A stretch of 48,001 bases of DNA from Rikenellaceae bacterium (GCA_022777205.1 JALFGP010000095.1:1-48001); one strand, 5' to 3'. Counted from the stretch's first letter, positions 1 through 8,978 are shown. Program-made: numbers and translations. The notes: a model not told the origin generated them from the sequence alone.

Positions 1-164
1 TTAACCACCCCGAGGCTCATACGGCAGACGTAATAGATGCTGTATCCGACAGTTGCTCCCCAGAACGTGGTCTGACGAAGCCTGCGATAGACTCCATCCT
101 CTTTGTCGGCATCCACCTTGACCGGCGAAGGCTTGCTTATCTTAAAAAAATTATATATTCCCAT
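1..164 (-). CDS. MFS transporter, organophosphate antiporter (GlpT/UhpT-like), N-terminal part
   Basis: Partial: the gene begins with ATG at 164 and runs off the left edge of the window, so only 54 residues are visible. The short cytoplasmic N-terminus is followed by a conserved lead-in to the first membrane helix (LRQTTFWGATVGYSIYYVCR), which resembles the start of Bacteroidota organophosphate:phosphate antiporters (glycerol-3-phosphate, hexose phosphate or phosphoglycerate uptake). The substrate cannot be told from this fragment. A TAAGTTTG promoter-like box lies about 75 nt upstream, so the gene is probably transcribed independently of the CYTH gene before it. Confidence 0.65.
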   Translation of the reverse strand, partial: MGIYNFFKISKPSPVKVDADKEDGVYRRLRQTTFWGATVGYSIYYVCRMSLGVV

Positions 165-238
165 AATCTTTGGGGAAAATACTAAAAATCAAATCCTTCT
201 GCCTGCGGTCAGGTTGCCGCAGACACGGACTTGGCATA

Positions 239-246
239 CAAACTTA
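239..246 (-). promoter_or_regulatory. Putative -7 box (TAAGTTTG) for the MFS transporter
   Basis: On the minus strand the sequence reads TAAGTTTG, matching the Bacteroidota -7 consensus TAnnTTTG. No clean TTG is present at the -33 distance. The implied leader of about 70 nt contains a small hairpin (CTGCGG/CCGCAG arms, 203-222) of unknown role. Confidence 0.35.
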
Positions 247-295
247 AAAATATTCCGCATAATATCCACACGCCCCGGCAGGAAAGCAGGATGAA

Positions 296-775
296 TTACC
301 TTTTCCACTGGATGTAAGGATGTTTTCTGAGGGATGAATTGTAATATCTGGAATCTCCCGTAACCTCTTGCCCCAGCCATTCCGGCTTTTCGAATGCCTC
401 GTCTTCCGAGGACAGTTCCACCTCCGCCATCACCAGCCCCTCATTGTCTCCGAAGAATTCGTCAACCTCGAAGGTGTGTCCGGCGAAAGGCACAAAATAG
501 CGGTCCTTTTCAATGACCCCGCCCTCGCATATTCCCAAAAGGGCAAGCGCATCCCTGCCCGGGATTTCCACTTCCCACTCAAACCTGGACATTCCGCTTG
601 CGGAACCCGAGCCCTTGATTGTGAGGTAGGCCTTGTCGTCGGCAATACGAACCCTGACTGTCTTTGCGGGAGGCGAAGTGATGTATCCCTGCACGAAATG
701 ACTGCATCCGGTGGCTTGGGCCTTGAATTCCGGGGACTTGACAAGGAATTTGCGTTCAATTTCTATATGATTCAT
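296..775 (-). CDS. CYTH domain protein (triphosphate tunnel metalloenzyme family)
   Basis: 159 aa, the usual length for a stand-alone bacterial CYTH protein. The N-terminus carries the family signature ExExK (E5, E7, K9 in IEIERKFLV), followed by alternating charged strands typical of the beta-barrel tunnel (TVRVRI, YLTIKG, RFEWEVEI). Family members bind triphosphates with divalent metal in the tunnel and act as inorganic triphosphatases, thiamine triphosphatases or class IV adenylate cyclases. Which activity applies here cannot be read from the sequence; triphosphatase is the commonest. It lies 39 nt downstream of rsgA on the same strand and is probably co-transcribed with it. Confidence 0.85.
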   Translation of the reverse strand: MNHIEIERKFLVKSPEFKAQATGCSHFVQGYITSPPAKTVRVRIADDKAYLTIKGSGSASGMSRFEWEVEIPGRDALALLGICEGGVIEKDRYFVPFAGHTFEVDEFFGDNEGLVMAEVELSSEDEAFEKPEWLGQEVTGDSRYYNSSLRKHPYIQWKR

Positions 776-814
776 ATCCGATTGTTTGTGGGGCTGACCT
801 TTCCGAAGGCGCTC

Positions 815-1786
815 CTATCTGTATTTTTTGTATTCATCCAGCATCCCGAGATAGGAATTGTATCTTTCCTGACTCATAATCCCTTGTTCCACAGCCTCTT
901 TCACAGCGCAACCGGGCTCGTGTACGTGGGTACAGGGCGTGAAGCGGCAGTCCTGGGAAAGTCTGAGCATCTCCGGGAAGTAGCGGGCTATTTCGTCAGC
1001 TTCCACGTCCACCAGACCGAAACCCCTGATGCCGGGAGTGTCTATGACAAAGGCCTCTCCGCCCCTGAGCGGATACATTTCATAGAAAGTGGTGGTGTGG
1101 CGCCCCTGCAGATGGACATTGGATATTTCTGCCGTGCGGGGGTTGAGATCCGGGTCCAGAGCCTTGATGAGCGAAGACTTGCCCACTCCGGATACCCCGG
1201 AAAACAATATGACCGGAGGAGTCCCTTCTTCCGTGGGAGCCGTACAGGAGTGCAGCAGTTCCCCGATGCCGGAACCCGCAGTCGCCGAAACTTCAATTAT
1301 CTCATATCCTGCCCCTTCGTATATCTGGTGGAAACGCTCCCTCAAGTCTGCGAAATCTTCGGCAAACTCGTTCAGAATGTCGCATTTGTTCAGGACTATG
1401 ACCGGTTTCACCCCATAAAGTTCGCAGGTGACCAGCAGACGGTCCAGAAACTGCATCTTCACTTCCGGAAATGCGAGGGTGACGATAAGATAGGCCCTGT
1501 CCAGATTGGCAGCGATGATATGGGCCTGACGGCTGAGATTGACCGATTTGCGGATGATATAATTGCTTCGGGGGAAAATGCGTCTTATGACAGCCGGATG
1601 CTCGGGAGTGATTTCAGACTCGGCGTAATATTCCACCCTGTCCCCCACCGCCACAGGATTGGTGGCAGTGCTTCCCGCAAGCCGTAAATTGCCCCTGAGC
1701 ACTGCCGGGAAGAGTTCCCATTCGGGAAGCGAGGCAAGCAGATAATGGCTGCCCGTATGTTTTACTACCGTTGCTGTTCCTTCCAT
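815..1786 (-). CDS. rsgA: Ribosome small-subunit-dependent GTPase A
   Basis: 323 aa, full length for the family. RsgA is a circularly permuted GTPase that helps late maturation of the 30S subunit. The permuted order is visible: an N-terminal OB-fold region, then G4 (NKCD, 133-136), G5-like SATA (167-170), the P-loop GVSGVGKS (197-204) and G3 DTPG (249-252). The C-terminal zinc knuckle has C280, C285, H287 and C293. It is divergent from the polyprenyl synthetase gene, with 96 bp between the two starts. Note the internal ribosome-assembly role sits well with the rest of this core region but no functional link to the neighbours is implied. Confidence 0.97.
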   Translation of the reverse strand: MEGTATVVKHTGSHYLLASLPEWELFPAVLRGNLRLAGSTATNPVAVGDRVEYYAESEITPEHPAVIRRIFPRSNYIIRKSVNLSRQAHIIAANLDRAYLIVTLAFPEVKMQFLDRLLVTCELYGVKPVIVLNKCDILNEFAEDFADLRERFHQIYEGAGYEIIEVSATAGSGIGELLHSCTAPTEEGTPPVILFSGVSGVGKSSLIKALDPDLNPRTAEISNVHLQGRHTTTFYEMYPLRGGEAFVIDTPGIRGFGLVDVEADEIARYFPEMLRLSQDCRFTPCTHVHEPGCAVKEAVEQGIMSQERYNSYLGMLDEYKKYR

Positions 1787-1812
1787 GGCATCGTCTTGAA
1801 AAATTGCAGGGG

Positions 1813-1820
1813 CAAATATA
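1813..1820 (-). promoter_or_regulatory. Putative -7 box (TATATTTG) for rsgA
   Basis: The minus strand reads TATATTTG 26 nt upstream of the rsgA start, a full match to TAnnTTTG. The -33 position lacks a clear TTG. Confidence 0.45.
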
Positions 1821-1828
1821 GTAAAAAC

Positions 1829-1861
1829 TTGGCTGGCCAGCCGAATAATTCATTACCTTTG
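1829..1861 (+). promoter_or_regulatory. Bacteroidota-type promoter for the polyprenyl synthetase operon
   Basis: TTG at 1829-1831 and TACCTTTG at 1854-1861 are separated by 22 nt, close to the usual 19-21 nt spacing. The predicted start of transcription lies 10-15 nt before the ATG at 1883. It is divergent from the rsgA promoter box. Confidence 0.6.
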
Positions 1862-1882
1862 CGTTTCCAAAGACTAAGAACT

Positions 1883-2863
1883 ATGATTTCAGAACAGCAG
1901 ATCGACCTCGCCATCGAGAAACTTTTCGGCGAATTGAAATTTACGGCAACCCCGGCAGGTCTGTACGACCCGCTGAGATATATGATTGAAATAGGCGGGA
2001 AAAGGATTCGTCCACGTCTGTGCCTCCTTGCTTATTCCCTTTTCAAGGACAGTCTCACCGAAGATATACTGCGTCCTGCTGCAGCCCTTGAGGTCTTCCA
2101 CAGTTTCACCCTCATCCACGACGACATAATGGACAATGCTCCGGTAAGGCGGGGTGTCCCGACAGTCTGGAAGAAGTGGGGAGAGAACCAGGCCATACTG
2201 TCAGGAGACTCGATGTGCATAGAGAGTTACCGGCTGCTTTCCGGATGCCCTGCCGAGGCTCTTCCAAAGGTGCTGAAATTGTTTTCGGACACGGCCGCAC
2301 AGGTTTGCGACGGTCAGCAGTACGATATGGAATTTGAGGAGAGGGAGTCGGTGGAGATGGACGAATATATGATGATGATAGGTCTGAAAACAGCGGTTCT
2401 GATTGCCTGTGCGGCGAAAATGGGCGCTCTTGTGGCGGGGGCTTCCGCTTTGGATGCCGATTTGCTCTACCGCTATGGATATTCACTGGGACTGGCATTC
2501 CAGGTTGCTGACGATTACCTCGACACTTTCGGAGACCAGACCGTTTTCGGCAAAGCAATAGGCGGAGACATAGTCAACAACAAAAAGAGTTGGCTGCTGA
2601 CCAGGGCCTACGCGGATCCGGCTTTGCGCGAAAGACTGGATGCCGCATTGCTTATGTCCATTGACACCGAAGAAGCTCAACGCCTTAAGATTGAGACAGT
2701 CAGGAATATATATATGGAAGCGGGCGTAGGGGAAGCGGCAAAGGCCGAAATCATCAGGCTGCACAATGAGGCTCTGGAATATGCCGCAGCCCTGAATATT
2801 GATGCCGAAGGACACTCTAAACTTGAACATTATGCCAAATCGCTCTTGGGAAGGGCAAAATAG
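1883..2863 (+). CDS. Trans-prenyl diphosphate synthase (polyprenyl synthetase family)
   Basis: 326 aa, starting at ATG 1883 just after the promoter; an upstream in-frame extension would cover the promoter and is rejected. Enzymes of this family condense isopentenyl diphosphate onto allylic diphosphates, giving geranylgeranyl to longer chains for quinones or other lipids. Both aspartate-rich magnesium-binding motifs are present: DDIMD (80-84) and DDYLD (210-214), along with GGKRIRP at the substrate-binding N-terminus. Product chain length cannot be assigned safely. The stop is followed after 7 nt by the U32 gene, so the two are probably one transcript. Confidence 0.93.
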   Translation: MISEQQIDLAIEKLFGELKFTATPAGLYDPLRYMIEIGGKRIRPRLCLLAYSLFKDSLTEDILRPAAALEVFHSFTLIHDDIMDNAPVRRGVPTVWKKWGENQAILSGDSMCIESYRLLSGCPAEALPKVLKLFSDTAAQVCDGQQYDMEFEERESVEMDEYMMMIGLKTAVLIACAAKMGALVAGASALDADLLYRYGYSLGLAFQVADDYLDTFGDQTVFGKAIGGDIVNNKKSWLLTRAYADPALRERLDAALLMSIDTEEAQRLKIETVRNIYMEAGVGEAAKAEIIRLHNEALEYAAALNIDAEGHSKLEHYAKSLLGRAK

Positions 2864-2870
2864 ATTGCTG

Positions 2871-4148
2871 ATGAAAAGGGATATGCTGGAAATAATGGCA
2901 CCGGCGGGCAATTTCGAATGTCTGCACGCTGCCATACAGGGCGGAGCGGATTCCGTCTATTTCGGAGTGGGCAATCTGAATATGAGGTCCCATTCAGCAA
3001 ACAATTTCTCTGCGGAGGACCTCTCCCAAGTCTGCCGGATTTGCCGTGAGAATGGCATAAAGTCCTATCTTACCCTCAACATAGTCCTGTATCAGGAAGA
3101 CCTGCAACCTATGAGGGAAACTCTTGATGCAGCCAAGGCGGCAGGCATTTCGGCAGTCATCGCATCCGATATGGCTGCCATAGTCTATGCCCGCAGCATA
3201 GGTCTGGAAGTGCATATTTCCACCCAGTTGAGCATTTCGAATGTCGAAGCGCTGAGGTTTTACGCGCAATTTGCAGATGTGGTGGTGCTGGCGCGGGAAC
3301 TCAACCTGCATCAGGTGAAGGAAATACACCAGACCATTGTACGGGAAGGTATCTGCGGGCCGTCTGGCCGTCTGGTGGAAATCGAGATGTTTGCCCACGG
3401 AGCGCTGTGTATGGCGATTTCCGGCAAATGCTACCTGAGCCTGCACGAGTACGGGGCTTCCGCCAACCGTGGGTCCTGCTACCAGATTTGCCGCCGGGGC
3501 TATGAGGTCACTGACCTGGAAACGGGCAATCAGCTGCTCGTGGACAACAAATACATTATGTCGCCCAAAGACCTCTGCACTATTGAGTTTATGGACAAAA
3601 TCATAGACAGCGGAGTGACGGTCTTCAAAATCGAGGGCCGGGCCCGCAGTGCGGAATATGTAAAGAAGGTGGCTTCCTGTTACCGCCGCGCTGCCGATGC
3701 AGTATGCGAAGGGACTTACAGTCAGGCTCTTGCATCTGCCCTGAAGACTGAACTTTCCGAAGTCTTCAACCGGGGCTTCTGGGACGGCTATTACCAGGGG
3801 GCGAGACTTGGAGAATGGAGCGAAATCTACGGCAGCCGCTCCACCCGCAAAAAGATCTATTCCGGCAAGGTCACGAACTGGTTCGACAAAATCGGCGTTG
3901 CGGAAATCCTGATTGAATCGGCAACACTCCACAAGGGCGACCGCATCCTTGCAATAGGTGCCACCACCGGAGTGGTTGAAACCGTGGTCTCCGAACTCCG
4001 TGTGGACCTGAAACCCGCCGACGAAGCCTCCAAGGGCACATATTGTTCCGTCCCTATTGACTTTTCCCTGGACACCGACCGTCTTAAAGACGACAACACC
4101 CCGGTCAGAAAACTCCGCCGGGGTGACAGGATTTACATTTGGGAGTAA
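2871..4148 (+). CDS. Peptidase U32 family protein (TrhP/YegQ-like tRNA hydroxylation protein)
   Basis: 425 aa from ATG 2871. The U32 signature is clear at about 172-187 (EMFAHGALCMAISGKC), and nearby cysteines C180, C187, C203 and C207 resemble the iron-sulphur ligands of this family. The family was first called collagenase-like, but the best-studied members act in prephenate-dependent 5-hydroxylation of tRNA wobble uridine (TrhP) or of 23S rRNA (RlhA). Length and the C-terminal beta-barrel-like end (VRKLRRGDRIYIWE) fit the shorter TrhP-type members. The partner and substrate are inferred from the family only. It is convergent with the peroxidase gene, whose end lies 6 bp away. Confidence 0.88.
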   Translation: MKRDMLEIMAPAGNFECLHAAIQGGADSVYFGVGNLNMRSHSANNFSAEDLSQVCRICRENGIKSYLTLNIVLYQEDLQPMRETLDAAKAAGISAVIASDMAAIVYARSIGLEVHISTQLSISNVEALRFYAQFADVVVLARELNLHQVKEIHQTIVREGICGPSGRLVEIEMFAHGALCMAISGKCYLSLHEYGASANRGSCYQICRRGYEVTDLETGNQLLVDNKYIMSPKDLCTIEFMDKIIDSGVTVFKIEGRARSAEYVKKVASCYRRAADAVCEGTYSQALASALKTELSEVFNRGFWDGYYQGARLGEWSEIYGSRSTRKKIYSGKVTNWFDKIGVAEILIESATLHKGDRILAIGATTGVVETVVSELRVDLKPADEASKGTYCSVPIDFSLDTDRLKDDNTPVRKLRRGDRIYIWE

Positions 4149-4154
4149 ATATTC

Positions 4155-5546
4155 CTAATCTTCGTCAGGGACATTGGTGTTGGTGAGCAGTTTCCCTTCG
4201 AATTCACCGGTGAGAGTGTTCAGGAAAGCCACCACATCTGAAACCTCGGAATCGCTGAAGGATTTGCCGAGCTCGTATTTTGCCATATCGCTGACTGCTG
4301 CATCGAGTGTGAGGCGGGTACCGTCGTGATAGTATGGCCAGGTGAGAGCCACATTCCTCAGACTTGGAGTCTTGAAACGGTGACGGTCTCTTTCGTTGGC
4401 TGTCTCCTTGAAACGGCCGTTGTCCTCAATTGTGAGCTCGGTGCCACGGTCTGCGAAATAATCCGCATACAGACCCATATACTCATAGCTCAAACCACCG
4501 AGGTTCTCACCGCAGTGGCAGGCAGCACAACCTCTCTGACGGAAGATATCGTAACCGTTCTTGGCCTCTGCCGAAATTGCCGATGCGTCCCCTTTGAGGT
4601 ATTTGTCAAAGGCTGAATTCGGAGTGGTGAGAGTCCTTTCAAACTCAGCAATCGCATCGGTGATGGTCTCCTGGGTAATGCCCTTGTCCGGATAGATGGC
4701 CTTGAATCTCTTCACCATTTCCTTGTCGGCTGCAAGTTTTGCCACGATTTCGTCAAAGGACTCGCAAGCCATTTCCACAGGGTTGAGAGGAGGACCTGCA
4801 GCCTGCTCTTCAAGAGTTGCAGCACGTCCGTCCCAGAACTGCACGAAATTGTAAACGGCATTGTAAACCGTAGGGGCATTCACACCTCCGAGCTGACCGC
4901 CCACACCGTCGGAAAACTGCTCGTTGTCCACTCCTCCGGTGTCCAGTCCGTGGCAGCTTGAGCAGGAAATGCTGTTGTCTGCAGAAAGACGTCCATCGTG
5001 GAAAAGGTCCTTTCCGAGCGCCACCTTTTCGGCATCTGTCGTGAAGGTACCGATAGGGCGCACAGGTTCGTTGGCATAAACCGCCTCCGGATCATCTCCG
5101 AAAGCCAGTGACCACTGGTTCTTGAGCCAGGACAATGCGACAGCTTGCTTTTCGTCAGTGATGGAACTGCCCCAATGTACCAGATAATACTTTGCCAAAG
5201 GCATAGTCCCGTTGAACACGGCCATTTCCAATTTGCCGAGGTCCACAGGATGAATGGGCTCGCCATTCCTTATGGCATTGAGAGCAGGCTCGATGTCAAA
5301 GGCGTGGTAGCCTTTCTCAATATCCACCATAACCATCTTGCCGGCTACAGGCCAGTTCGCATAGAAAGGCAGATTTGGCTGCGTGCTGTGGCAATCAGCG
5401 CAACCGCCTTGCTCGAAGATTGCAAGCACTCTTTCCGCTTCGGGCAGATTCTCCGAAGGGACTTTGTTCACTGCACGATATGTTATTGCACAGATTGCTG
5501 CAACAAGGATAACCGCGAAGATGAACCATTTCAAATAGCGTTTCAT
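4155..5546 (-). CDS. Cytochrome c peroxidase with additional N-terminal haem domain (three CXXCH)
   Basis: 463 aa from ATG 5546; a longer in-frame start at 5642 would remove the N-terminal membrane signal and overlap ccsA, so it is rejected. An uncleaved-looking signal anchor (residues 5-22) precedes three c-type haem motifs: CADCH (49-53), CSSCH (195-199) and CAACH (340-344). The last two belong to a di-haem CCP/MauG module that reduces hydrogen peroxide in the periplasm. The first lies in a separate haem-binding domain (about 40-150), plausibly an electron relay from the quinol pool. It is the last gene of an operon with the System II maturation proteins that would attach its haems. Confidence 0.93.
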   Translation of the reverse strand: MKRYLKWFIFAVILVAAICAITYRAVNKVPSENLPEAERVLAIFEQGGCADCHSTQPNLPFYANWPVAGKMVMVDIEKGYHAFDIEPALNAIRNGEPIHPVDLGKLEMAVFNGTMPLAKYYLVHWGSSITDEKQAVALSWLKNQWSLAFGDDPEAVYANEPVRPIGTFTTDAEKVALGKDLFHDGRLSADNSISCSSCHGLDTGGVDNEQFSDGVGGQLGGVNAPTVYNAVYNFVQFWDGRAATLEEQAAGPPLNPVEMACESFDEIVAKLAADKEMVKRFKAIYPDKGITQETITDAIAEFERTLTTPNSAFDKYLKGDASAISAEAKNGYDIFRQRGCAACHCGENLGGLSYEYMGLYADYFADRGTELTIEDNGRFKETANERDRHRFKTPSLRNVALTWPYYHDGTRLTLDAAVSDMAKYELGKSFSDSEVSDVVAFLNTLTGEFEGKLLTNTNVPDED

Positions 5547-5566
5547 ATAAATTGAAAATTTGGTTG

Positions 5567-6358
5567 TTATTTTGCATACACGTGTACGCTGTCCTGGGCT
5601 GAAGGCAGGAGATTCACGCCCCACCAGCACATCTGAAGACAAGCAAAGGCAATGATCACCAATGCCCCCAGCAAGCGTATCTTCTTATTGTTCAATGGTT
5701 TGACAAATAACCTCAAATGCAGGTACAGCAGATTGAGCAGCCAGGTCAGGGCAGCCCAGGTCTCCTTGGGGTCCCAATTCCAGTAATGTCCCCAGGCCTG
5801 CTTTGCCCAGACAGCCCCTGTGAGCATTCCGAAAGTGAGAAAGGCCAGTCCCACATAGACGAGCCTGTCAGCGTCCTGAAGCAATTTTTCCTGAGGCCGG
5901 AACATAGCCCAAAGCGCAAGGATAAACGCCGCTCCCAACATAGCATAGGAAAACATATACACGCTCACGTGAGGTATGAACCAGGCGCTCTGGAGAGCCG
6001 GCATCAAGGTCTGGTCGTGAATTTGTGGCTTGAGGCAATTGATGATGATGAATACGGCCGAGAGCACCGCAGAAAAGGATGGCACCCAATCGTATTTCCA
6101 TTTGGCATAGGTGAAAAGTCCCGCAAACATCACGAAAAAGGAATACCACAGGCGCGTTTCGCCCAAAGTCTTGAAAGGCGGACGGTCCAATGAAATCCAT
6201 AATCCGGCTATGAAAGAGGCAAACACCAACATACCCAGAGTGCAGAGCAGGATGGAAATGCTGCGATTCTTACGCAAAGGAGTAAACGCGACTGCTGCTC
6301 CCGCCACGTAGAGCAGCACGGAAGCCACGGCGAAATATATGAAATGGGCCCAGGTCAT
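5567..6358 (-). CDS. ccsA: Cytochrome c maturation protein CcsA/ResC-like (System II haem handling)
   Basis: 263 aa with about eight hydrophobic segments. The tryptophan-rich WWD motif that presents haem to apocytochromes is present at 189-202 (WGHYWNWDPKETWA). In System II, CcsA/ResC and CcsB/ResB together form the cytochrome c synthetase in the inner membrane. The start overlaps the stop of the ResB-like gene by 4 bp (ATGA), and the peroxidase gene follows after 20 nt, so all three are almost certainly one transcript. Conserved haem-ligand histidines such as H130 (WFIPHVS) are also visible. Confidence 0.93.
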   Translation of the reverse strand: MTWAHFIYFAVASVLLYVAGAAVAFTPLRKNRSISILLCTLGMLVFASFIAGLWISLDRPPFKTLGETRLWYSFFVMFAGLFTYAKWKYDWVPSFSAVLSAVFIIINCLKPQIHDQTLMPALQSAWFIPHVSVYMFSYAMLGAAFILALWAMFRPQEKLLQDADRLVYVGLAFLTFGMLTGAVWAKQAWGHYWNWDPKETWAALTWLLNLLYLHLRLFVKPLNNKKIRLLGALVIIAFACLQMCWWGVNLLPSAQDSVHVYAK

Positions 6359-7182
6359 GATCTTTTACAATTTGCGGGCGTAGGGCCCTTGATGAACATT
6401 ATGGCAGCTCCCGCTATCATCATTACCAGTCCCAGCAAGCTGAAATATTTCCACGGCTCATTCACCACTTCAATCACGCAGTATTCCCCTGATGCTGACA
6501 CAAGATAGACATTGCAGGCCCATCCGACCGAAGCCGGAGCATTCACTTCTATGGTCCGGGGCACACCGTCGATGAGCAATTCGGCACTATAGGCCTGGGG
6601 CATCCCATTGTCGTAAAAGTCCACGCAGCAGTCCTGCATCTGCAATTCGAACGGCAGAGCCCGGACTGTTCCGTCAGCTGACCAGGCCGTTTTTGCAGAT
6701 TCACCGGCGGACAGAGGCAAGCGCAGAACCTGGGTGTCGGCTGCTCCGAAGAAAAGTGAGGACACGAGTATGAATAGGCCCTTGTGGTTGAGCAAGAAGC
6801 CCCATCTGATATGGCCTGAAGCATCCCTCCAGCCTCTCATCAGCACAAAGAACAAAGTGGTCAGCAACAGAAGGATATCTGCGGCAAACCACCAGGAATG
6901 GACATAAGCCCTTGTGGATGAGAATCCCGTCACGAGGCAGGCCAAAGCACAGGCTGACAGAGAGAAGACAGTGGCTTCCGGGGACAGGAAAAGCCCCCTT
7001 ATCCAGGATTGTCTGCGGCTCCATACAAGAAAGCACAGGGCACACCAAAGCAGAAACAGCGACAGGCTGACCGGAAAGGCAAAGAAATCAAGAGGAATGT
7101 CCCCGACCGTGAGCTGCAGGACTACGGAAGCCGACAGGAAAAGAGTCAGAGCAGCCAAGTGGTTAAGTTTCAGCCTGTTCAT
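6355..7182 (-). CDS. ResB/CcsB-like cytochrome c biogenesis protein
   Basis: 275 aa. Three to four N-terminal hydrophobic helices, a periplasmic beta-rich region (about 150-235) and one C-terminal helix (about 243-265) match the layout of a reduced ResB-like protein. ResB partners with CcsA in System II cytochrome c assembly. It is shorter than classical ResB (over 400 aa), as is common for Bacteroidota. It ends in a 4-bp overlap with ccsA and begins 20 nt after the C-terminal protease gene. Assignment rests on topology and position more than on strong motifs. Confidence 0.8.
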   Translation of the reverse strand: MNRLKLNHLAALTLFLSASVVLQLTVGDIPLDFFAFPVSLSLFLLWCALCFLVWSRRQSWIRGLFLSPEATVFSLSACALACLVTGFSSTRAYVHSWWFAADILLLLTTLFFVLMRGWRDASGHIRWGFLLNHKGLFILVSSLFFGAADTQVLRLPLSAGESAKTAWSADGTVRALPFELQMQDCCVDFYDNGMPQAYSAELLIDGVPRTIEVNAPASVGWACNVYLVSASGEYCVIEVVNEPWKYFSLLGLVMMIAGAAIMFIKGPTPANCKRS

Positions 7183-7202
7183 TGCGTCGGATTATTATGC
7201 GC

Positions 7203-8828
7203 CTATTCCTGAGGCTGATTGTGGATGTATTTCAGCACCTCGCTGACCTCATTGTCGTAGCGCAAACGTACTTGCACTCCAGCCTTCTGGTAGTAGTACC
7301 TCACGGCTATTTCCTCTTCTATGAAAGGCACGATTTCGTCTTTCTTCAGACGCATGAACTGTTCCTTCTCGATTTGGAGGGCCTTTTCTATGACATCCAG
7401 CTGTTCCTTGACGGTGTCTGCCAGGCCATCCTTCTCCATCTCGTTCTTCATCTGGTCGAAGGAAGCCTTGGCACTGCTGCGGTAGTCGAATTCCCGAGTT
7501 TTCGCAAATTCCACGAAATCATCGAAATCCGCGTCGGAAAGATGAAAATCCTCCACAGCCGGAATACTGTCGTGCTTGCGTGCAAACTCGATGGCATATT
7601 TGTCGATAACCCCATAAAGCACAAGGGCATAGACTATACGGCTGTAAGACGGTGCCTTGATTTCCACATCAGGAGTGATACCGCCTCCGTCACGGACGAT
7701 GCGTCCGGAAGCCGTCTTGAATTCGTGCGTGAGAGAATCCGGAATATGTCCCACACTTCCGTCCTCATTGCGGTGAGTGTAGTCTATAGCCTGCACACAG
7801 CGTCCGGAAGGAGTGTAATACTTTGCTGTCGTAACCTTCAGCTGACCGTTGTAGGCAACAGGGCGTATGGACTGAACCAGACCCTTCCCATAACTGCGCT
7901 GACCGAGTATGGTTGCCCTGTCCATATCCTGAAGCGACCCGGAAACGATTTCGGATGCCGATGCAGAATTGGAGTCAATCATAACATAAAGCGGAATATC
8001 CAAATCCACCGGCTCAGTTCTGGTCCTCATTTCCCGGGCCTGCTCCGCTATACCTTTTGATGTCACTACAAGAGAACCCTTTGGTACAAAAAGACTTACT
8101 ATGTTCACAGCCTCCTCCATAAGTCCTCCGCCGTTGCCCCTCAGATCAAGAATCAGACGCGTCATACCCTGAGCCTTAAGTTCGTGGTAGCCATTGCGGA
8201 TTTCAGCCGACACGTTTTCCGTGAACTTGGTCTGGCGAATATAACCGGTCTCGGAATCCAACATTCCCACATAATCCACAGAAGGCAGCTGAATGCGCTC
8301 CCGGACGATGTCCACATCCACTATATCCCCGCTTCGCACCTTCTTGATCTTGAAGTGGACCTTGGTCCCGGGCTTTCCCTTCATCCTGTCGGTGGCCTCG
8401 CTGATTTCCAGAGGCCTCGGGTCCACTCCGTCAATCTCCATTATCTCATCTCCGCACTGCAACCCGTTCTTTGCTGCCGGAGAACCTTCATATGGCTCAT
8501 TGATAATCACATATCCTCCATTTTCCTTGTGGACCACTGCACCAATTCCGCCATAGGTATTGGAAAGCATCATCTGAAAATCCTCGTTCTCCTCCTCCGG
8601 GACATAAATGGTGTACGGGTCCAGTTGCGCAAGCATCGCATCTATTCCTGCACGCATTATCCTGTCCACATCGAGACTGTCCACATAGGAAAGGCTCAGC
8701 TGGCGCACTATTGAATTCTGAATCTCTGTCCACTGTCCCAACTTGAAACCACGGCTTTGCGCACCTGCGACTGAGGACGACAACCACATAGCCAGACAAA
8801 GGACGACAATTGCTTCAAATTTCTTCAT
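7203..8828 (-). CDS. S41 family C-terminal processing protease (CtpA-like)
   Basis: 541 aa from ATG 8828; an ATG 9 nt upstream is also possible but would put extra residues before the signal peptide (residues 1-23, ending AGA). A PDZ domain (about 90-165, YGGIGAVV to MEIDG) precedes the S41 catalytic core. The serine lies in SASASEI (288-294) and the lysine is K315 (SYGKG), forming the serine-lysine dyad. Such proteases trim or degrade periplasmic proteins in the cell envelope. A long charged C-terminal region (about 440-541) is typical of Bacteroidota members. It is the first gene of the operon leading into cytochrome c maturation; a functional tie is not established. Confidence 0.95.
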   Translation of the reverse strand: MKKFEAIVVLCLAMWLSSSVAGAQSRGFKLGQWTEIQNSIVRQLSLSYVDSLDVDRIMRAGIDAMLAQLDPYTIYVPEEENEDFQMMLSNTYGGIGAVVHKENGGYVIINEPYEGSPAAKNGLQCGDEIMEIDGVDPRPLEISEATDRMKGKPGTKVHFKIKKVRSGDIVDVDIVRERIQLPSVDYVGMLDSETGYIRQTKFTENVSAEIRNGYHELKAQGMTRLILDLRGNGGGLMEEAVNIVSLFVPKGSLVVTSKGIAEQAREMRTRTEPVDLDIPLYVMIDSNSASASEIVSGSLQDMDRATILGQRSYGKGLVQSIRPVAYNGQLKVTTAKYYTPSGRCVQAIDYTHRNEDGSVGHIPDSLTHEFKTASGRIVRDGGGITPDVEIKAPSYSRIVYALVLYGVIDKYAIEFARKHDSIPAVEDFHLSDADFDDFVEFAKTREFDYRSSAKASFDQMKNEMEKDGLADTVKEQLDVIEKALQIEKEQFMRLKKDEIVPFIEEEIAVRYYYQKAGVQVRLRYDNEVSEVLKYIHNQPQE

Positions 8829-8881
8829 ATTCTGCACACATTAAATCCGCCCGGTTCATTCCAGGCGGGAAACGGGGGAAA

Positions 8882-8889
8882 CAAAGATA
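8882..8889 (-). promoter_or_regulatory. Putative -7 box (TATCTTTG) for the protease-cytochrome operon
   Basis: The minus strand reads TATCTTTG, a full match to TAnnTTTG, about 53 nt upstream of the protease start. No clear -33 TTG. Confidence 0.45.
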
Positions 8890-8942
8890 CAAATCTGATT
8901 CCTAATTCCGACATTGAAAAAGCATAATTGTTCAAATTTTGT

Positions 8943-8950
8943 TATTTTTG
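8943..8950 (+). promoter_or_regulatory. Putative -7 box (TATTTTTG) for rdgB-recO
   Basis: Plus-strand TATTTTTG lies 28 nt before the rdgB start, in an AT-rich divergent intergenic region shared with the protease operon promoter. Confidence 0.45.
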
Positions 8951-8978
8951 CCAATTCCGAATCGAAAAAAGCCTAAAA

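Noticed and set aside
368..1687. 439-codon open frame on the plus strand opposite the CYTH and rsgA genes
   Set aside because: It is the complement of two well-supported genes, has no family motifs and crosses their intergenic region.
2994..3932. Long minus-strand frame of 312 codons
   Set aside because: Shadow of the U32 gene, whose signature motif is clear on the plus strand.
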